Below are positions 47,340 through 55,857 of a stretch of DNA of 64,000 nucleotides, piece by piece (the stretch's first letter is position 1; each line of letters starts with the position of its first letter). This DNA comes from Roseicella frigidaeris (GTDB lineage: Bacteria; Pseudomonadota; Alphaproteobacteria; Acetobacterales; Acetobacteraceae). The position numbers and the translations under genes were made by a program. The notes under the pieces are model-generated. The model saw only the letters and a list, made by a program, of their open reading frames with translations, searched no databases and was not told the origin of the DNA. The stretch lies in assembly GCF_003258945.1 (NCBI RefSeq), contig NZ_QLIX01000005.1, forward strand, positions 186,001 through 250,000, written 5' to 3'.

Positions 47340-48378
47340 GGCACGGCGCCCCGCACCGCGGCATCGGCGGCGATGGGGCCTCGGCCTCGCCGCCCTCGCC
47401 CTGCCCGCCCTCCTCGCCGCCTGCGGCGATCTGCCGCAGCCTTTCCGCGGCCGGCCGGGGGCGCAGGCGCAGGTGCTCGCCATCCCGCTCGCCCTGCGCC
47501 TCGCCGTGCCGCCGCCGCCGCAGGCGCTGCTGAGCAACGAGCAGGCGGGCGCCTTCGCCGAGGCCGTCACCAAGGCCTTGCAGGCGCAGGACGTGCCGGC
47601 GGTGGCGACCTCCACCCCCCTGCCGCTCGACTGGCTGGTCGAGGTGACGGCGGAGAACCAGGGCCGGACGGTGCGGCCGCGCTTCCGGCTGCTCGATGCC
47701 GACCGCAAGCCGCAGGCGGCGACGGAGGGCCAGACGGTGCCGCTGCGGGACTGGGCCAATGCCGATCGCGCGCTCTTCGAGCGCATCGCGCAGGAGACGG
47801 CGCCGAAGCTGACCCAGATGCTGCTGCAGATCGAGGCCGGGCGGAAATCGACCGACCCGCAGAGCCTCACCGCCGGCCCGCCACGCCTCTACATGCTCGG
47901 CGTGCAGGGCGCGCCGGGCGACGGCAACGCCACCCTCGCGGCGCGGATGCGCGAGCAGCTCGGCCATCAGGGCTTCGTCGTCCAGGACACGGCCGAGGGC
48001 GCCGGCTACGGGCTGCAGGCGGATGTCGCCGTGGTGCCGGCCGGGCCGCCGGGGGTGGAGCGGGTGGAGATCCAGTGGATCGTCAGCCGCCGCGACGGCC
48101 AGGAGCTCGGCCGGGTGGTGCAGATGAACGAGCTGCCGGCCGGACGGCTGAACCGGCTCTGGGGCGACATCGCCTATGTGGCGGCGAACGAGGCGGCGGG
48201 CGGGGTGAAGACCGTGGTCTCCAACGCCCTGCAGGCCCCCCCCACCACCAGCGATGCGCCGCCGCTCGCGGCGCCGCCCTCGACGCCGGCCGCCGCGCCG
48301 GCCCCGGCCAGGCCCGCCCCGGCCCCGCCGCAGGCCGCCGATCTCGGCGGCCCGCCCGCGCTGCCGGGCTTCCGGTAG
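47326..48378 (+). CDS. Lipoprotein, 350 residues
   Basis: A very basic N-terminus (RARRPAPRHRRRW) is followed by a hydrophobic segment and the lipobox LLAAC (Cys 33). The mature domain contains ALLSNEQAGAFAEAVTKALQ, then WLVEVTAENQGRTVRPRFRL and LQADVAVVPAGPPGVERVEI. A Pro/Ala tail ends the protein. I do not recognise the domain; related proteins in Acetobacteraceae are annotated only as lipoproteins. The GTG start overlaps the 22-residue frame. Last gene of the rfaD-lgt chain. Confidence 0.72.
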   Translation: MSSSRARRPAPRHRRRWGLGLAALALPALLAACGDLPQPFRGRPGAQAQVLAIPLALRLAVPPPPQALLSNEQAGAFAEAVTKALQAQDVPAVATSTPLPLDWLVEVTAENQGRTVRPRFRLLDADRKPQAATEGQTVPLRDWANADRALFERIAQETAPKLTQMLLQIEAGRKSTDPQSLTAGPPRLYMLGVQGAPGDGNATLAARMREQLGHQGFVVQDTAEGAGYGLQADVAVVPAGPPGVERVEIQWIVSRRDGQELGRVVQMNELPAGRLNRLWGDIAYVAANEAAGGVKTVVSNALQAPPTTSDAPPLAAPPSTPAAAPAPARPAPAPPQAADLGGPPALPGFR

Positions 48379-48486
48379 GACGCAGCGCCCGGCTCATGCC
48401 AGGCGCGCGCAGGGTTCACGGTCGCGCGGCGCCCATCCGGGCGCTCGGCCCCGCGGGCCGCGGGTTGGTATATCGTGCACGACCCA

Positions 48487-49161
48487 TCATTCGCCCCCGA
48501 CGCTCCGCACCGCGTCGAAGCCGACGGTGAGGCCGCCCAGCACCAGCTTCAGGTCGCCGCCGGACTGCCGCTCCGCCGCCGTCGCCCGGGCCAGCACGGT
48601 GGCGCTCACCGCCTGCGAGGCGCCGGTCGCGTCGTAGCCGGCGACGCTATAAGCATAGGCGCCGTCGGCGAGCGTGTTGCCGTTGCCGTCGCGGCCATCC
48701 CATTGCCACTCGGTCGCGTTGCTGCCGAGCGTGACATCCTGCGTCCGCAGCGTCCGGCCATTGGCATCGGTGACGGTGACGATCGCCCCCGTCGCCGCCC
48801 CCGCGGCCGGCAGGCGCAGCCGGCCGACGCCGTCCTGCAGGGCGAGCTTGTCGCTCTCCACCTCCACCTGCTTGCCCATCAGCGGCGCCGCGGCGGTGAG
48901 CTGCGCCGCCTGCTGCAGGGAGATCAGCTTCTCCAGGTTGCCGTTCATGCTGATCTGCTGCTCGACCGCGGCGAATTGCACGAGCTGGTTGGTCATCTCG
49001 CTCGTGTCCATGGCCTTGGTCGGGTCCTGGTTCTTCAACTGCGTCGTCAGCAACGTCAGGAAGGTGTCGAAATTCGCCCCGAGGCTGGTGGCGGCGGCGC
49101 CGGCCTTGCTGCCGGTGCCGGCCGATTGGCTGCTGCTGGTGCCGGAGATGGCGCTGGTCAT
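48487..49161 (-). CDS. flgD: Flagellar hook assembly protein FlgD
   Basis: A 224-residue hook-capping protein that guides FlgE polymerisation. The N-terminal signature FDTFLTLLTTQLKNQDPTKA then MDTSEMTNQLVQFAAVEQQI is exact. The C-terminal FlgD Ig-like and Tudor-like region includes TEWQWDGRDGNGNTLADGAY. It starts 12 bases after the fliK stop, so the two form an operon opposite flgE. Confidence 0.95.
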   Translation of the reverse strand: MTSAISGTSSSQSAGTGSKAGAAATSLGANFDTFLTLLTTQLKNQDPTKAMDTSEMTNQLVQFAAVEQQISMNGNLEKLISLQQAAQLTAAAPLMGKQVEVESDKLALQDGVGRLRLPAAGAATGAIVTVTDANGRTLRTQDVTLGSNATEWQWDGRDGNGNTLADGAYAYSVAGYDATGASQAVSATVLARATAAERQSGGDLKLVLGGLTVGFDAVRSVGGE

Positions 49162-49173
49162 GGCGGGCTCCTG

Positions 49174-50691
49174 TCAGACGGCGATGTCGAGAAGGGTGAG
49201 GGAGAGCGGGCGCGGCGCGGCGCCGGCCGCGGGCATGGGGGCGTCCGGGCCGGCATCCGGCGCCGCCTGGGCCTGGCCGCCGGAGGGGCGCCGCTCCTCG
49301 CCGCGCCCGCCGGCGGAGGCATCGCCGCCGGCGAGGTCGAAGCGCAGGCCGCCCTCGGCGAGGGTGATCCCGGCCTGGCCGAGCGCCCGGTCGAGCTCAC
49401 GGGCATCCCGTTGCAGCAGGGCAAGGGTCTCCGGCCGTTCCGCCACGACCTGGATGGCGGCGGCCTCGCTGCCCGCCTCGCGGGCGATGCGGATCTCGAC
49501 CCGTCCCAGCGCCTCCGGATCGAGGGCGACCGTCAGGCTCGGCCTCGTCCCCGGCCCGAGGGCCAGCGCCACGGCGACCGGGGCGAGTTGCCGCACGGGC
49601 GGCAGGGCCGGGCGCGGCTGGGCGGCCACCGGGGCCGCGGCCTCGGCCGGCGCGGCCGTCGGCGCCGGCCCGGCCGGGGCGAAGGCCGCGTCCGGGACGG
49701 GCTGGGCCGTGGCAGGGCTGGGGGCGGGATGCGAGGGCGTGCCGGCCGGCCGCTCGCGGGTCTCCACCCCGTCCGACACGGGATGCGGCGGGATCGCCGC
49801 CTCGGCCGGCGCGGGCGCGGGCGCCTCCGCCGCCGTGGGGGCGTCCGCCGCCGCGGCCGGCCGGGGCGCGGCGGCGCGGCCGGCAGCCGGGTCGCCGGCA
49901 GGGCCGCGCCCTGGCTGCGGCTTTGCCGCCGGGCCGGCGCCGGCTGGGATGGGGCTGGCGGCGGCCGGGGCTGGGCCGGCGATGGCCGGGGAAGCAGCCT
50001 TGGCCGGGGCGGGCTGCGCCGGCCACGGGAGGAGGGGCGGCGCGACCGCCGCGGCATCGCCCGGCAAGGCGGCGGCCGGCAGGGAGGCAGCCGGAAGGGA
50101 GGGGGCGGCGGGTCCGGCTGGCGCCGGCGCCAGGCTCGGGCCTGGATCCGGGCCGGCGGCCGGCGCGGCTGCCATCCGCGCCGACGCGGCTGCCGGCGGC
50201 CCCATCGACGTGCCCCCTGCGGGCCCCGCCTCGGTCGGCGTCGTCCCCTCGGGCAAGGGCATGCCCTGCCCCATGGCCACAGCCGGCGGCGGGCGGGCCA
50301 CCGCCCCCGCCCCTGCCCCCGCCCCCGCCACCGCCCCCGGCGGCCCGGTGATCGCGGGCCCAGCCCCCGCCACCCCCACCGCCGGATCGCCGCCGGCGGC
50401 CGGGACGGCCGGCAAGGCGGGCAGCGCCGATGGCACCAAGGCCGGCGGGGCGGGCGGGACCGGCAGGCCGGTCGCCAGGGCCGCCTGATCGGCGATGGGA
50501 TCGGCCGGCGCCCTCGCCTCCCCGGCCTGGCCCGTGTCCCTCGGCCCGGCCTTGCCGGACGGCGCCGCGCGGGCGAGGGCGCCGGCGAAGCCCTCGGCGG
50601 GGGCGGCGCCCGCCGGCCCGGGACCGGGTCGGGCGATGGGCGGGTCCTTGCCGGCGGTCGGCGCGGCGGGGCGGGGCGGGGCGGCATCCAT
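49174..50691 (-). CDS. fliK: Flagellar hook-length control protein FliK
   Basis: A 505-residue protein. Residues 1-370 are almost only Ala, Pro and Gly, the disordered ruler region. The C-terminal FliK domain (about 375-470) carries SLTVALDPEALGRVEIRIAR and ETLALLQRDARELDRALGQA. It measures hook length and switches the export gate to filament proteins. The low-complexity part makes the exact start uncertain; I use the ATG of MDAAPPRPA. Long frames on the opposite strand here are artefacts of composition. Confidence 0.88.
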   Translation of the reverse strand: MDAAPPRPAAPTAGKDPPIARPGPGPAGAAPAEGFAGALARAAPSGKAGPRDTGQAGEARAPADPIADQAALATGLPVPPAPPALVPSALPALPAVPAAGGDPAVGVAGAGPAITGPPGAVAGAGAGAGAVARPPPAVAMGQGMPLPEGTTPTEAGPAGGTSMGPPAAASARMAAAPAAGPDPGPSLAPAPAGPAAPSLPAASLPAAALPGDAAAVAPPLLPWPAQPAPAKAASPAIAGPAPAAASPIPAGAGPAAKPQPGRGPAGDPAAGRAAAPRPAAAADAPTAAEAPAPAPAEAAIPPHPVSDGVETRERPAGTPSHPAPSPATAQPVPDAAFAPAGPAPTAAPAEAAAPVAAQPRPALPPVRQLAPVAVALALGPGTRPSLTVALDPEALGRVEIRIAREAGSEAAAIQVVAERPETLALLQRDARELDRALGQAGITLAEGGLRFDLAGGDASAGGRGEERRPSGGQAQAAPDAGPDAPMPAAGAAPRPLSLTLLDIAV

Positions 50692-50824
50692 GCGCCGGCC
50701 CCGGCAAATGCCGTTCCAGCGCCCCGGCGAGGAAAGGCGCGCCGGAGGCGGCACCTGCTGCCCCCTGCCCGGCAAGCCCTGCCGCCCGCCCGGCAAGCCC
50801 GACCGGTGCGGACACGCAAGGGGC

Positions 50825-50840
50825 TGGCATGGCGGCTGCA
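50825..50840 (+). promoter_or_regulatory. Sigma-54-like promoter of flgE
   Basis: TGGCAT (50825-50830), five bases, CTGCA (50836-50840). The GG and GC pairs have the required ten-base spacing; one T of the -12 box is a C. The flgE ATG is 42 bases downstream. Confidence 0.6.
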
Positions 50841-50881
50841 ACCGCCCCGCCGGTCATCGTCCGCTCCCGGAGCCCCCGCCC

Positions 50882-52192
50882 ATGTCCCTGTTCGGCTCGC
50901 TCACCGCCGCGATCAGCGGCCTCACCGCGCAGAGCCGCGCGCTCGGCGACATCTCGGACAACGTCGCGAACAGCCAGACCGTCGGCTACAAGCGCGTCGA
51001 CACCAGCTTCGAATCCTACGTCACCCAGTCGAATGCCGAGATGAACGCGCCCGGCGCGGTGGTCGCGCGGCCCGACTACACCAACTCGGTGCAGGGGACG
51101 ATCCAGCAGGTGGACGGCGCGCCGCTCTCCCTCGCCATCAGCGGCCAGGGCTATTTCAGCGTCGCCATGGCGACCGGCACGCAGAACGGCAACACCGTCT
51201 TCGACGAGCGGCAATTCTTCACCCGCTCCGGCGACATCAGCGTCAACAAGGACGGCTACCTGGTGAACAGCTCCGGCTACTACCTGCAGGGCTGGCCGGC
51301 CGATGCCGCCGGCAACCCGGACCGCACGGTGCTCTCGCCGATCCGCACCAACCAGCAGGTCTTCAACCCGGTCGCCACCTCCGAGATCGACATCGCCGCC
51401 AACCTGCCGCCCGACGCCACCACCAACCCGGTGATCCAGTCGAAGATCTACGATGCGCTCGGCAACCTGCACACGGTGAACCTGACCTTCACCAAGACCG
51501 CCACCAATGGCTGGACGCTCTCGCTCAACGCGCCGGATGCGACGCCCGCGACCGCGCTCGGCACCGTCGATCTCGGCTTCAACACCGGCGGCAACACCAC
51601 CGTCGCCGCCGGCACGCTGGGCACGATGAGCAACGCCACCGGCTCCATCACCCTGCCGACGGCGACCGGGACCGGCGACCAGGCGGCGGTGACCTTCAGC
51701 GCCAATTTCGGCCAGGGGGCGCAGCGGGTGACGCTCAACCTCGGGCAGTTCAACGTCGCCCAGGGGCTGACGCAATACGCCAACAGCACCTCCGAGGTCG
51801 AGATCCGCAACAACGCCCAGAACGGCGTGCCGCTCGGCGCCTATTCCGGGCTCAGCATCGGCGACAACGGCGATGTCACGGTGAACTACGACAACGGCCA
51901 GAGCCGCACCATCGCCCGCATCCCGCTCGTCGCCTTCAGCGATCCCGACAAGCTGCAGCGCCTCGACGGCCAGGCCTTCATGCGCACGCCCGACAGCGGC
52001 GAGGCGCGGGTGACCGACATCGCCTCGAACGGCGTCGGCAAGCTCGTCACCGGCTCGGTCGAGAGCTCGAACGTCGACATCGCCTCGGAATTCACCAAGC
52101 TGATCGTCGCCCAGCGCGCCCATTCCGCCAACACCAAGGTCGTGACCACCAGCGACGAGATGCTGCAGGACACGATCAACATGCGCCGCTGA
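50882..52192 (+). CDS. flgE: Flagellar hook protein FlgE
   Basis: A 436-residue hook subunit. The N-terminal rod motif SGLTAQSRALGDISDNVANS and the D1 segment GAPLSLAISGQGYFSVAM are present. The middle D2 domain is Thr/Asn-rich. The C-terminal helix GSVESSNVDIASEFTKLIVA then QRAHSANTKV matches flagellar axis proteins. Followed 22 bases later by flgK. Confidence 0.95.
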   Translation: MSLFGSLTAAISGLTAQSRALGDISDNVANSQTVGYKRVDTSFESYVTQSNAEMNAPGAVVARPDYTNSVQGTIQQVDGAPLSLAISGQGYFSVAMATGTQNGNTVFDERQFFTRSGDISVNKDGYLVNSSGYYLQGWPADAAGNPDRTVLSPIRTNQQVFNPVATSEIDIAANLPPDATTNPVIQSKIYDALGNLHTVNLTFTKTATNGWTLSLNAPDATPATALGTVDLGFNTGGNTTVAAGTLGTMSNATGSITLPTATGTGDQAAVTFSANFGQGAQRVTLNLGQFNVAQGLTQYANSTSEVEIRNNAQNGVPLGAYSGLSIGDNGDVTVNYDNGQSRTIARIPLVAFSDPDKLQRLDGQAFMRTPDSGEARVTDIASNGVGKLVTGSVESSNVDIASEFTKLIVAQRAHSANTKVVTTSDEMLQDTINMRR

Positions 52193-52214
52193 GCCGGCGC
52201 CGGGCTGACCCGCC

Positions 52215-53717
52215 ATGAGCCTCGACGCCGCCCTCCGCATCGCCAGCAGCGGCCTCGCCGCGGTCCAGCGCAACATCGCGCAGGCCTCGCAGAACGTCGC
52301 CAATGCCGATACCGAAGGCTACACCCGCAAATCCGTCACCCAGCGGGCGGTCACCGGCGGCGACAGCCCGGCCGGGGTGCGGACCAGCGAGGCGCAGCGC
52401 GCCGTCGATGCCGCGCTGCTGGCGCGGCTCGACGCCAGCCGCGCCGGCAGCGCCGCGGCGACGCTGCGCGAGAGCCTGCTGACCGGCATCGAGGAGGCAC
52501 ATGGCGACAGCGGCCAGACCCTCCCGGACGGCGTCTCGGACCTGCAGAACGCCTTCATCGCGCTGCGCGACACGCCGGCCGATGCCGGCGCCCAGCGATC
52601 CGTGCTGGCGGCCGCGACGACGCTGGCCGAGCGGTTGAACGGGGTCTCCCAGGCCATCGGCACGGCCCGGCAGCAGGCGCAGGACGGCCTCGTCTCCGAG
52701 GTGAAGGCGGCCAATGCCGCGCTGCGCCAGGTCGCCAGCCTGACGCTGCAGATCAGGAACGGCGCCGGCGACGCCGCCGCGCTCGAGGACCAGCGGGACG
52801 CCGCCATCGCCAGCCTCGCCGAGAGCCTCGGCGTGCAGGCGGTGAAGCGGGGCGACGGCGACGTGCTGCTGGTCGCCAAGGGCGGCGTGGTGCTGCCGCT
52901 CGACCCCGACCACAACCAGCTCGCCACCGCCGAGGCGACGGTGGCGCCGGGCAGCAGCGCCCTGCCCGGCATCACCCTGAACGGGCTCGACGTCACGCGG
53001 CAGCTCTCGGGCGGGCGGATCGGCGAGGCGCTGACGCTGCGCGACACCACCCTGCCGCGCTACCAGGCGGAGCTCGACGTGCTGGCCTCCGGCCTCGCCG
53101 CGCGCCTCGACGGCGAGGGGCTGCGGCTCTTCACCGACAGCGATGGCAGCAGCGTGCCGGATGCCGCGCAACCCTATACCGGCAGCACGCAGATCGGCTT
53201 CGCCGGACGCATCCAGGTCAACCCCGCCGTGGCCGCCGATCCCGCGCTGCTGCGCGACGGCACCCATGCGGTCGCCGGCAGCGCCACCGGGGCGAGCGCC
53301 TTCACGCCGAACGACGCGGACGGCCCGGCCGGCTTCACCACGCTGATCGACCGGGTGCTGAATTACAGCTTCGGCAGCGAGGCGCAGGCGGGGCAGGCCT
53401 GGCCAGGCCTGGCGACCAGCGGGCTCGGCCCCGACGGCACCCTCGCCTCGCCCTTCACCGCGCCGGCGACCCTCGCCGCCTATGCCAGCCGGCTGACCGC
53501 GGCGCAGACCGGCGACCGGGCCGCGGCGACGGCGGCGAAGGAGCAGGCGAGCGCCCTGCAAAGCACGCTGCAGAGCCGCTTCGCGCAGCAATCCGGCGTG
53601 GACACGGATGCCGAGATGGCGAGCATCGTCGCGCTGCAGAACGCCTATGCCGCGAACGCCAAGGTGCTGAGCACCATCCAGTCCCTGTTCGAGACGCTGC
53701 TCGGAGTCGTGCGATGA
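52215..53717 (+). CDS. flgK: Flagellar hook-associated protein 1 FlgK
   Basis: A 500-residue hook-filament junction protein. N-terminus MSLDAALRIASSGLAAVQRN and NVANADTEGYTRKSVTQ match the FlgK family. The middle carries RYQAELDVLASGLAARLDGE. The C-terminal helix has ASIVALQNAYAANAKVLSTI. Shares an ATGA overlap with flgL, so stoichiometry is probably set by coupling. Confidence 0.94.
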   Translation: MSLDAALRIASSGLAAVQRNIAQASQNVANADTEGYTRKSVTQRAVTGGDSPAGVRTSEAQRAVDAALLARLDASRAGSAAATLRESLLTGIEEAHGDSGQTLPDGVSDLQNAFIALRDTPADAGAQRSVLAAATTLAERLNGVSQAIGTARQQAQDGLVSEVKAANAALRQVASLTLQIRNGAGDAAALEDQRDAAIASLAESLGVQAVKRGDGDVLLVAKGGVVLPLDPDHNQLATAEATVAPGSSALPGITLNGLDVTRQLSGGRIGEALTLRDTTLPRYQAELDVLASGLAARLDGEGLRLFTDSDGSSVPDAAQPYTGSTQIGFAGRIQVNPAVAADPALLRDGTHAVAGSATGASAFTPNDADGPAGFTTLIDRVLNYSFGSEAQAGQAWPGLATSGLGPDGTLASPFTAPATLAAYASRLTAAQTGDRAAATAAKEQASALQSTLQSRFAQQSGVDTDAEMASIVALQNAYAANAKVLSTIQSLFETLLGVVR

Positions 53718-54781
53718 CCTCGGTGAGCGTGCTGGCCCGCATGGAGGCCGACACGGCGGCGCTCCGCCTCCGCGTCGAGACGCTGACCCGCCAGCAGGCG
53801 ACCGGGCGGAAGACCGACAGCATCGGCGACCTCGGCGCGCAGCTCCCGCAGGCCCTGACGCTGCATGCCGAGATCGCCCGGCATGGGGTCTACGGCACGG
53901 CGATCGACACTGCGCTGACCCGCGCCTCGGTGACGCAGACAGCCCTGCAGCGCCTCGGCGACATCGCCAGCGAGTTCGCCGACAAGCTGGCGGTGACGCT
54001 CGACCCGAACGACACCAGCTCGCTCAGCCTCATCGCCACGCGCGCCAGGACGGCGATGGTCGAGGTGGGCCAGATCCTCAACACCCAGAGCGGCGGCGAG
54101 TACGTCTTCGGCGGCTCGGACTTCGCCAACCCGCCGGTCCCCGATCCGGACGGGCTGCCGAACAGCGGCCTGGCGACGCGGATCGCCAGCGCCGTCGCCA
54201 CGCTCGGCGGCGGCAATGCCGCAGCGGTCGCGGCCGCGACCAGGGCGGCGGCGCTCGACGACAGCGCCGGCGTCTCGCCCTTCAGCGCCTTCCTCTCGGA
54301 CGCTGCCAGCGGCGCGGCCGAGCCGCGGCGCAGCGTCACCACCGGGGACGGCCAGACCGTCGCCTACGGCATCGCCGCCAACCGCAACGGCGCGGCGGTC
54401 TCGGCCGGCGAGACCACCGGCTCCTGGGCCCGCGACCTGCTGCGCGGCCTGGCCAGCCTCGCGGCCCTGACGCCGGCGCAGGCGAGCTCGGCCAGCGACT
54501 ACCAGGCCTTCGCCACCACCATCCGGCAGGGGCTGAAGAGCGCCGAAAACGCGCTCGCCGACGAACAGGGCGCGCTCGGCCAGACCGAGGCGCGGCTGCA
54601 GGCGGTGAAGGACCGGCAATCCACCGTCACCGACACGCTGAAGACGCAACTCGCCGGCATCGAGGAGATCGACCTTGCCACCGTCCTGACCAGGCTCAGC
54701 GCCACCAAGAGCGTGCTGGAGGCGAGCTACACCGCCATCGGCCAGCTCAGTTCCCTCACTCTCACCCATTACCTCGGCTAG
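53714..54781 (+). CDS. flgL: Flagellar hook-associated protein 3 FlgL
   Basis: A 355-residue, flagellin-like junction protein. N-terminal MEADTAALRLRVETLTRQQA and TGRKTDSIGDLG take the place of the flagellin D0 helix. GGEYVFGGSDFANPPVPDPD is the FlgL/flagellin loop. The C-terminal helix includes LTRLSATKSVLEASYTAIGQ. Follows flgK by ATGA overlap. Confidence 0.88.
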   Translation: MTSVSVLARMEADTAALRLRVETLTRQQATGRKTDSIGDLGAQLPQALTLHAEIARHGVYGTAIDTALTRASVTQTALQRLGDIASEFADKLAVTLDPNDTSSLSLIATRARTAMVEVGQILNTQSGGEYVFGGSDFANPPVPDPDGLPNSGLATRIASAVATLGGGNAAAVAAATRAAALDDSAGVSPFSAFLSDAASGAAEPRRSVTTGDGQTVAYGIAANRNGAAVSAGETTGSWARDLLRGLASLAALTPAQASSASDYQAFATTIRQGLKSAENALADEQGALGQTEARLQAVKDRQSTVTDTLKTQLAGIEEIDLATVLTRLSATKSVLEASYTAIGQLSSLTLTHYLG

Positions 54782-54906
54782 GGCACATCGCCCCGTCGGC
54801 AAAAGGACAGGCAGCGATGCCGTCGCCGTCGGCCGCGGTTCAGGGACCGTTAAGCGCGCCCCGCGATGATGCAGGGATTGCGCGCGCAGCGGCAAAAGGA
54901 AGGCTC

Positions 54907-55329
54907 ATGTCCACGCTGGTGCTCGAATTACGCCAGGGCGACCTCATGGTCGTGAACGGGGCGCCGATCCGCTTCCGCAATCGCACCCGGATCGAGCTGG
55001 CCGCCAAGGCGCGCTTCCTGTTCGGCAAGCAGATCATGCCGCCGGAAGCGGCGACCTCCCCGGCGCGGCGCATCTATTTCGCGCTGCAGACCGCCTATAT
55101 CGGCAACGACGAGGAACGCCCCGGCGGCCTGGCCGCGGCGCGGCGGCTGATCGTCGAGTTCCAGGAGGCCACCACCTCGCCGACGGCGCGGCAGATCCTG
55201 GGCGAGGCCCTCGCCTGCGCCGAGGCGGACGACTGCTACCAGGCGCTGAAGCTGGCGCGCCGGGTGATGCGGCACGAGGAGGAGGTGCTGGGGCTGACGC
55301 CGCTCGCCGCCCCGCGGGTGAGCGGCTGA
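54907..55329 (+). CDS. flbT: Flagellar biosynthesis repressor FlbT
   Basis: A 140-residue protein of the FlbT family, which in Caulobacter binds the 5' region of flagellin mRNA and shortens its life until the hook is finished. Conserved: VLELRQGDLMVVNGAPIRFR then NRTRIELAAKARFLFGKQIM. The C-terminal part has ALACAEADDCYQALKLARRV. The start has AAGGAAGG five bases upstream; a longer frame from 54817 is not FlbT-like. Its usual partner flaF and the flagellin genes are not in this window. Confidence 0.92.
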   Translation: MSTLVLELRQGDLMVVNGAPIRFRNRTRIELAAKARFLFGKQIMPPEAATSPARRIYFALQTAYIGNDEERPGGLAAARRLIVEFQEATTSPTARQILGEALACAEADDCYQALKLARRVMRHEEEVLGLTPLAAPRVSG

Positions 55330-55354
55330 AGGCCGGCAGCGTCCGGCGCCTGCC

Positions 55355-55654
55355 TCATCCGGGCGCCGGCGCCGCCATGCCCCCCGTATCCGGTGCCCCT
55401 GGCGGCGCTGCGCCGCCCCGGCGATAGGCCTCGAGCTCGCGCTGCGTCGGCAGGCTCTCGACATGGCCGGCTTGGTCGCGGAACTCGATCACCACCAGGC
55501 CGAGCGCCGGATCGAGGCGCAGCGACATCGCCGGCGGACCGGGAAGGGCCGCTTGCGGCGCCGCTTCCGGGGCGGATGGCAGCGGCGCCGGCTCGGCCAC
55601 GGGGCGTGGCGAGACCGACGGCAGAGGTGTGGTGGGGTCGAGGGCGTGCGGCAT
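55355..55654 (-). CDS. FlaG-like small flagellar protein (tentative)
   Basis: A 99-residue protein. After a Pro-rich half comes SLRLDPALGLVVIEFRDQAG then HVESLPTQRELEAYRR (about 44-79). This has the FlaG layout: beta pair, then a short helix with a conserved P-x-x-E. It lies next to flbT, convergent, which supports a flagellar role. Similarity is weak and the name is tentative. Confidence 0.55.
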   Translation of the reverse strand: MPHALDPTTPLPSVSPRPVAEPAPLPSAPEAAPQAALPGPPAMSLRLDPALGLVVIEFRDQAGHVESLPTQRELEAYRRGGAAPPGAPDTGGMAAPAPG

Positions 55655-55790
55655 GGCGAGACCGTCGCAATTTTTCGACTAACCCTGAAGAAAGCCTGAA
55701 CGGGGGAAGCCTGATACCCGGCGCACGAGGTTCCGACCTGCGGCCCGCAGGGCCGGGCGTCCGAACGGGCGCCGCGCCGAGTGGCGCGCA

Positions 55791-55820
55791 GCAAGCAAAC
55801 CAGAGGGTTGCGCCCGGCGT
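55791..55820 (-). repeat. REP-like repeat, family 2, copy D
   Basis: On the minus strand ACGCCGGGCGCAACCCTC then TGGTTTGCTTGC. 26 of 30 positions agree with the copy at 56983-57010. It lies in the 203-base gap before the AbrB-type gene. Confidence 0.6.
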
Positions 55821-55857
55821 CTGGGGCGCAGGACGGTGAAGCCGACCTGCCCTCGGC

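Noticed and set aside
50692-50881. Sigma-54 site for fliK on the minus strand
   Set aside because: Two GGCAAGCC sequences looked promising, but neither has a GG pair at the required distance.
48475-52218. Very long open frame (about 1,250 codons) on the plus strand across flgD, fliK and flgE
   Set aside because: It is antisense to flgD and fliK and out of frame with flgE. High GC removes stop codons from shadow frames, and the translation is low-complexity without domains.
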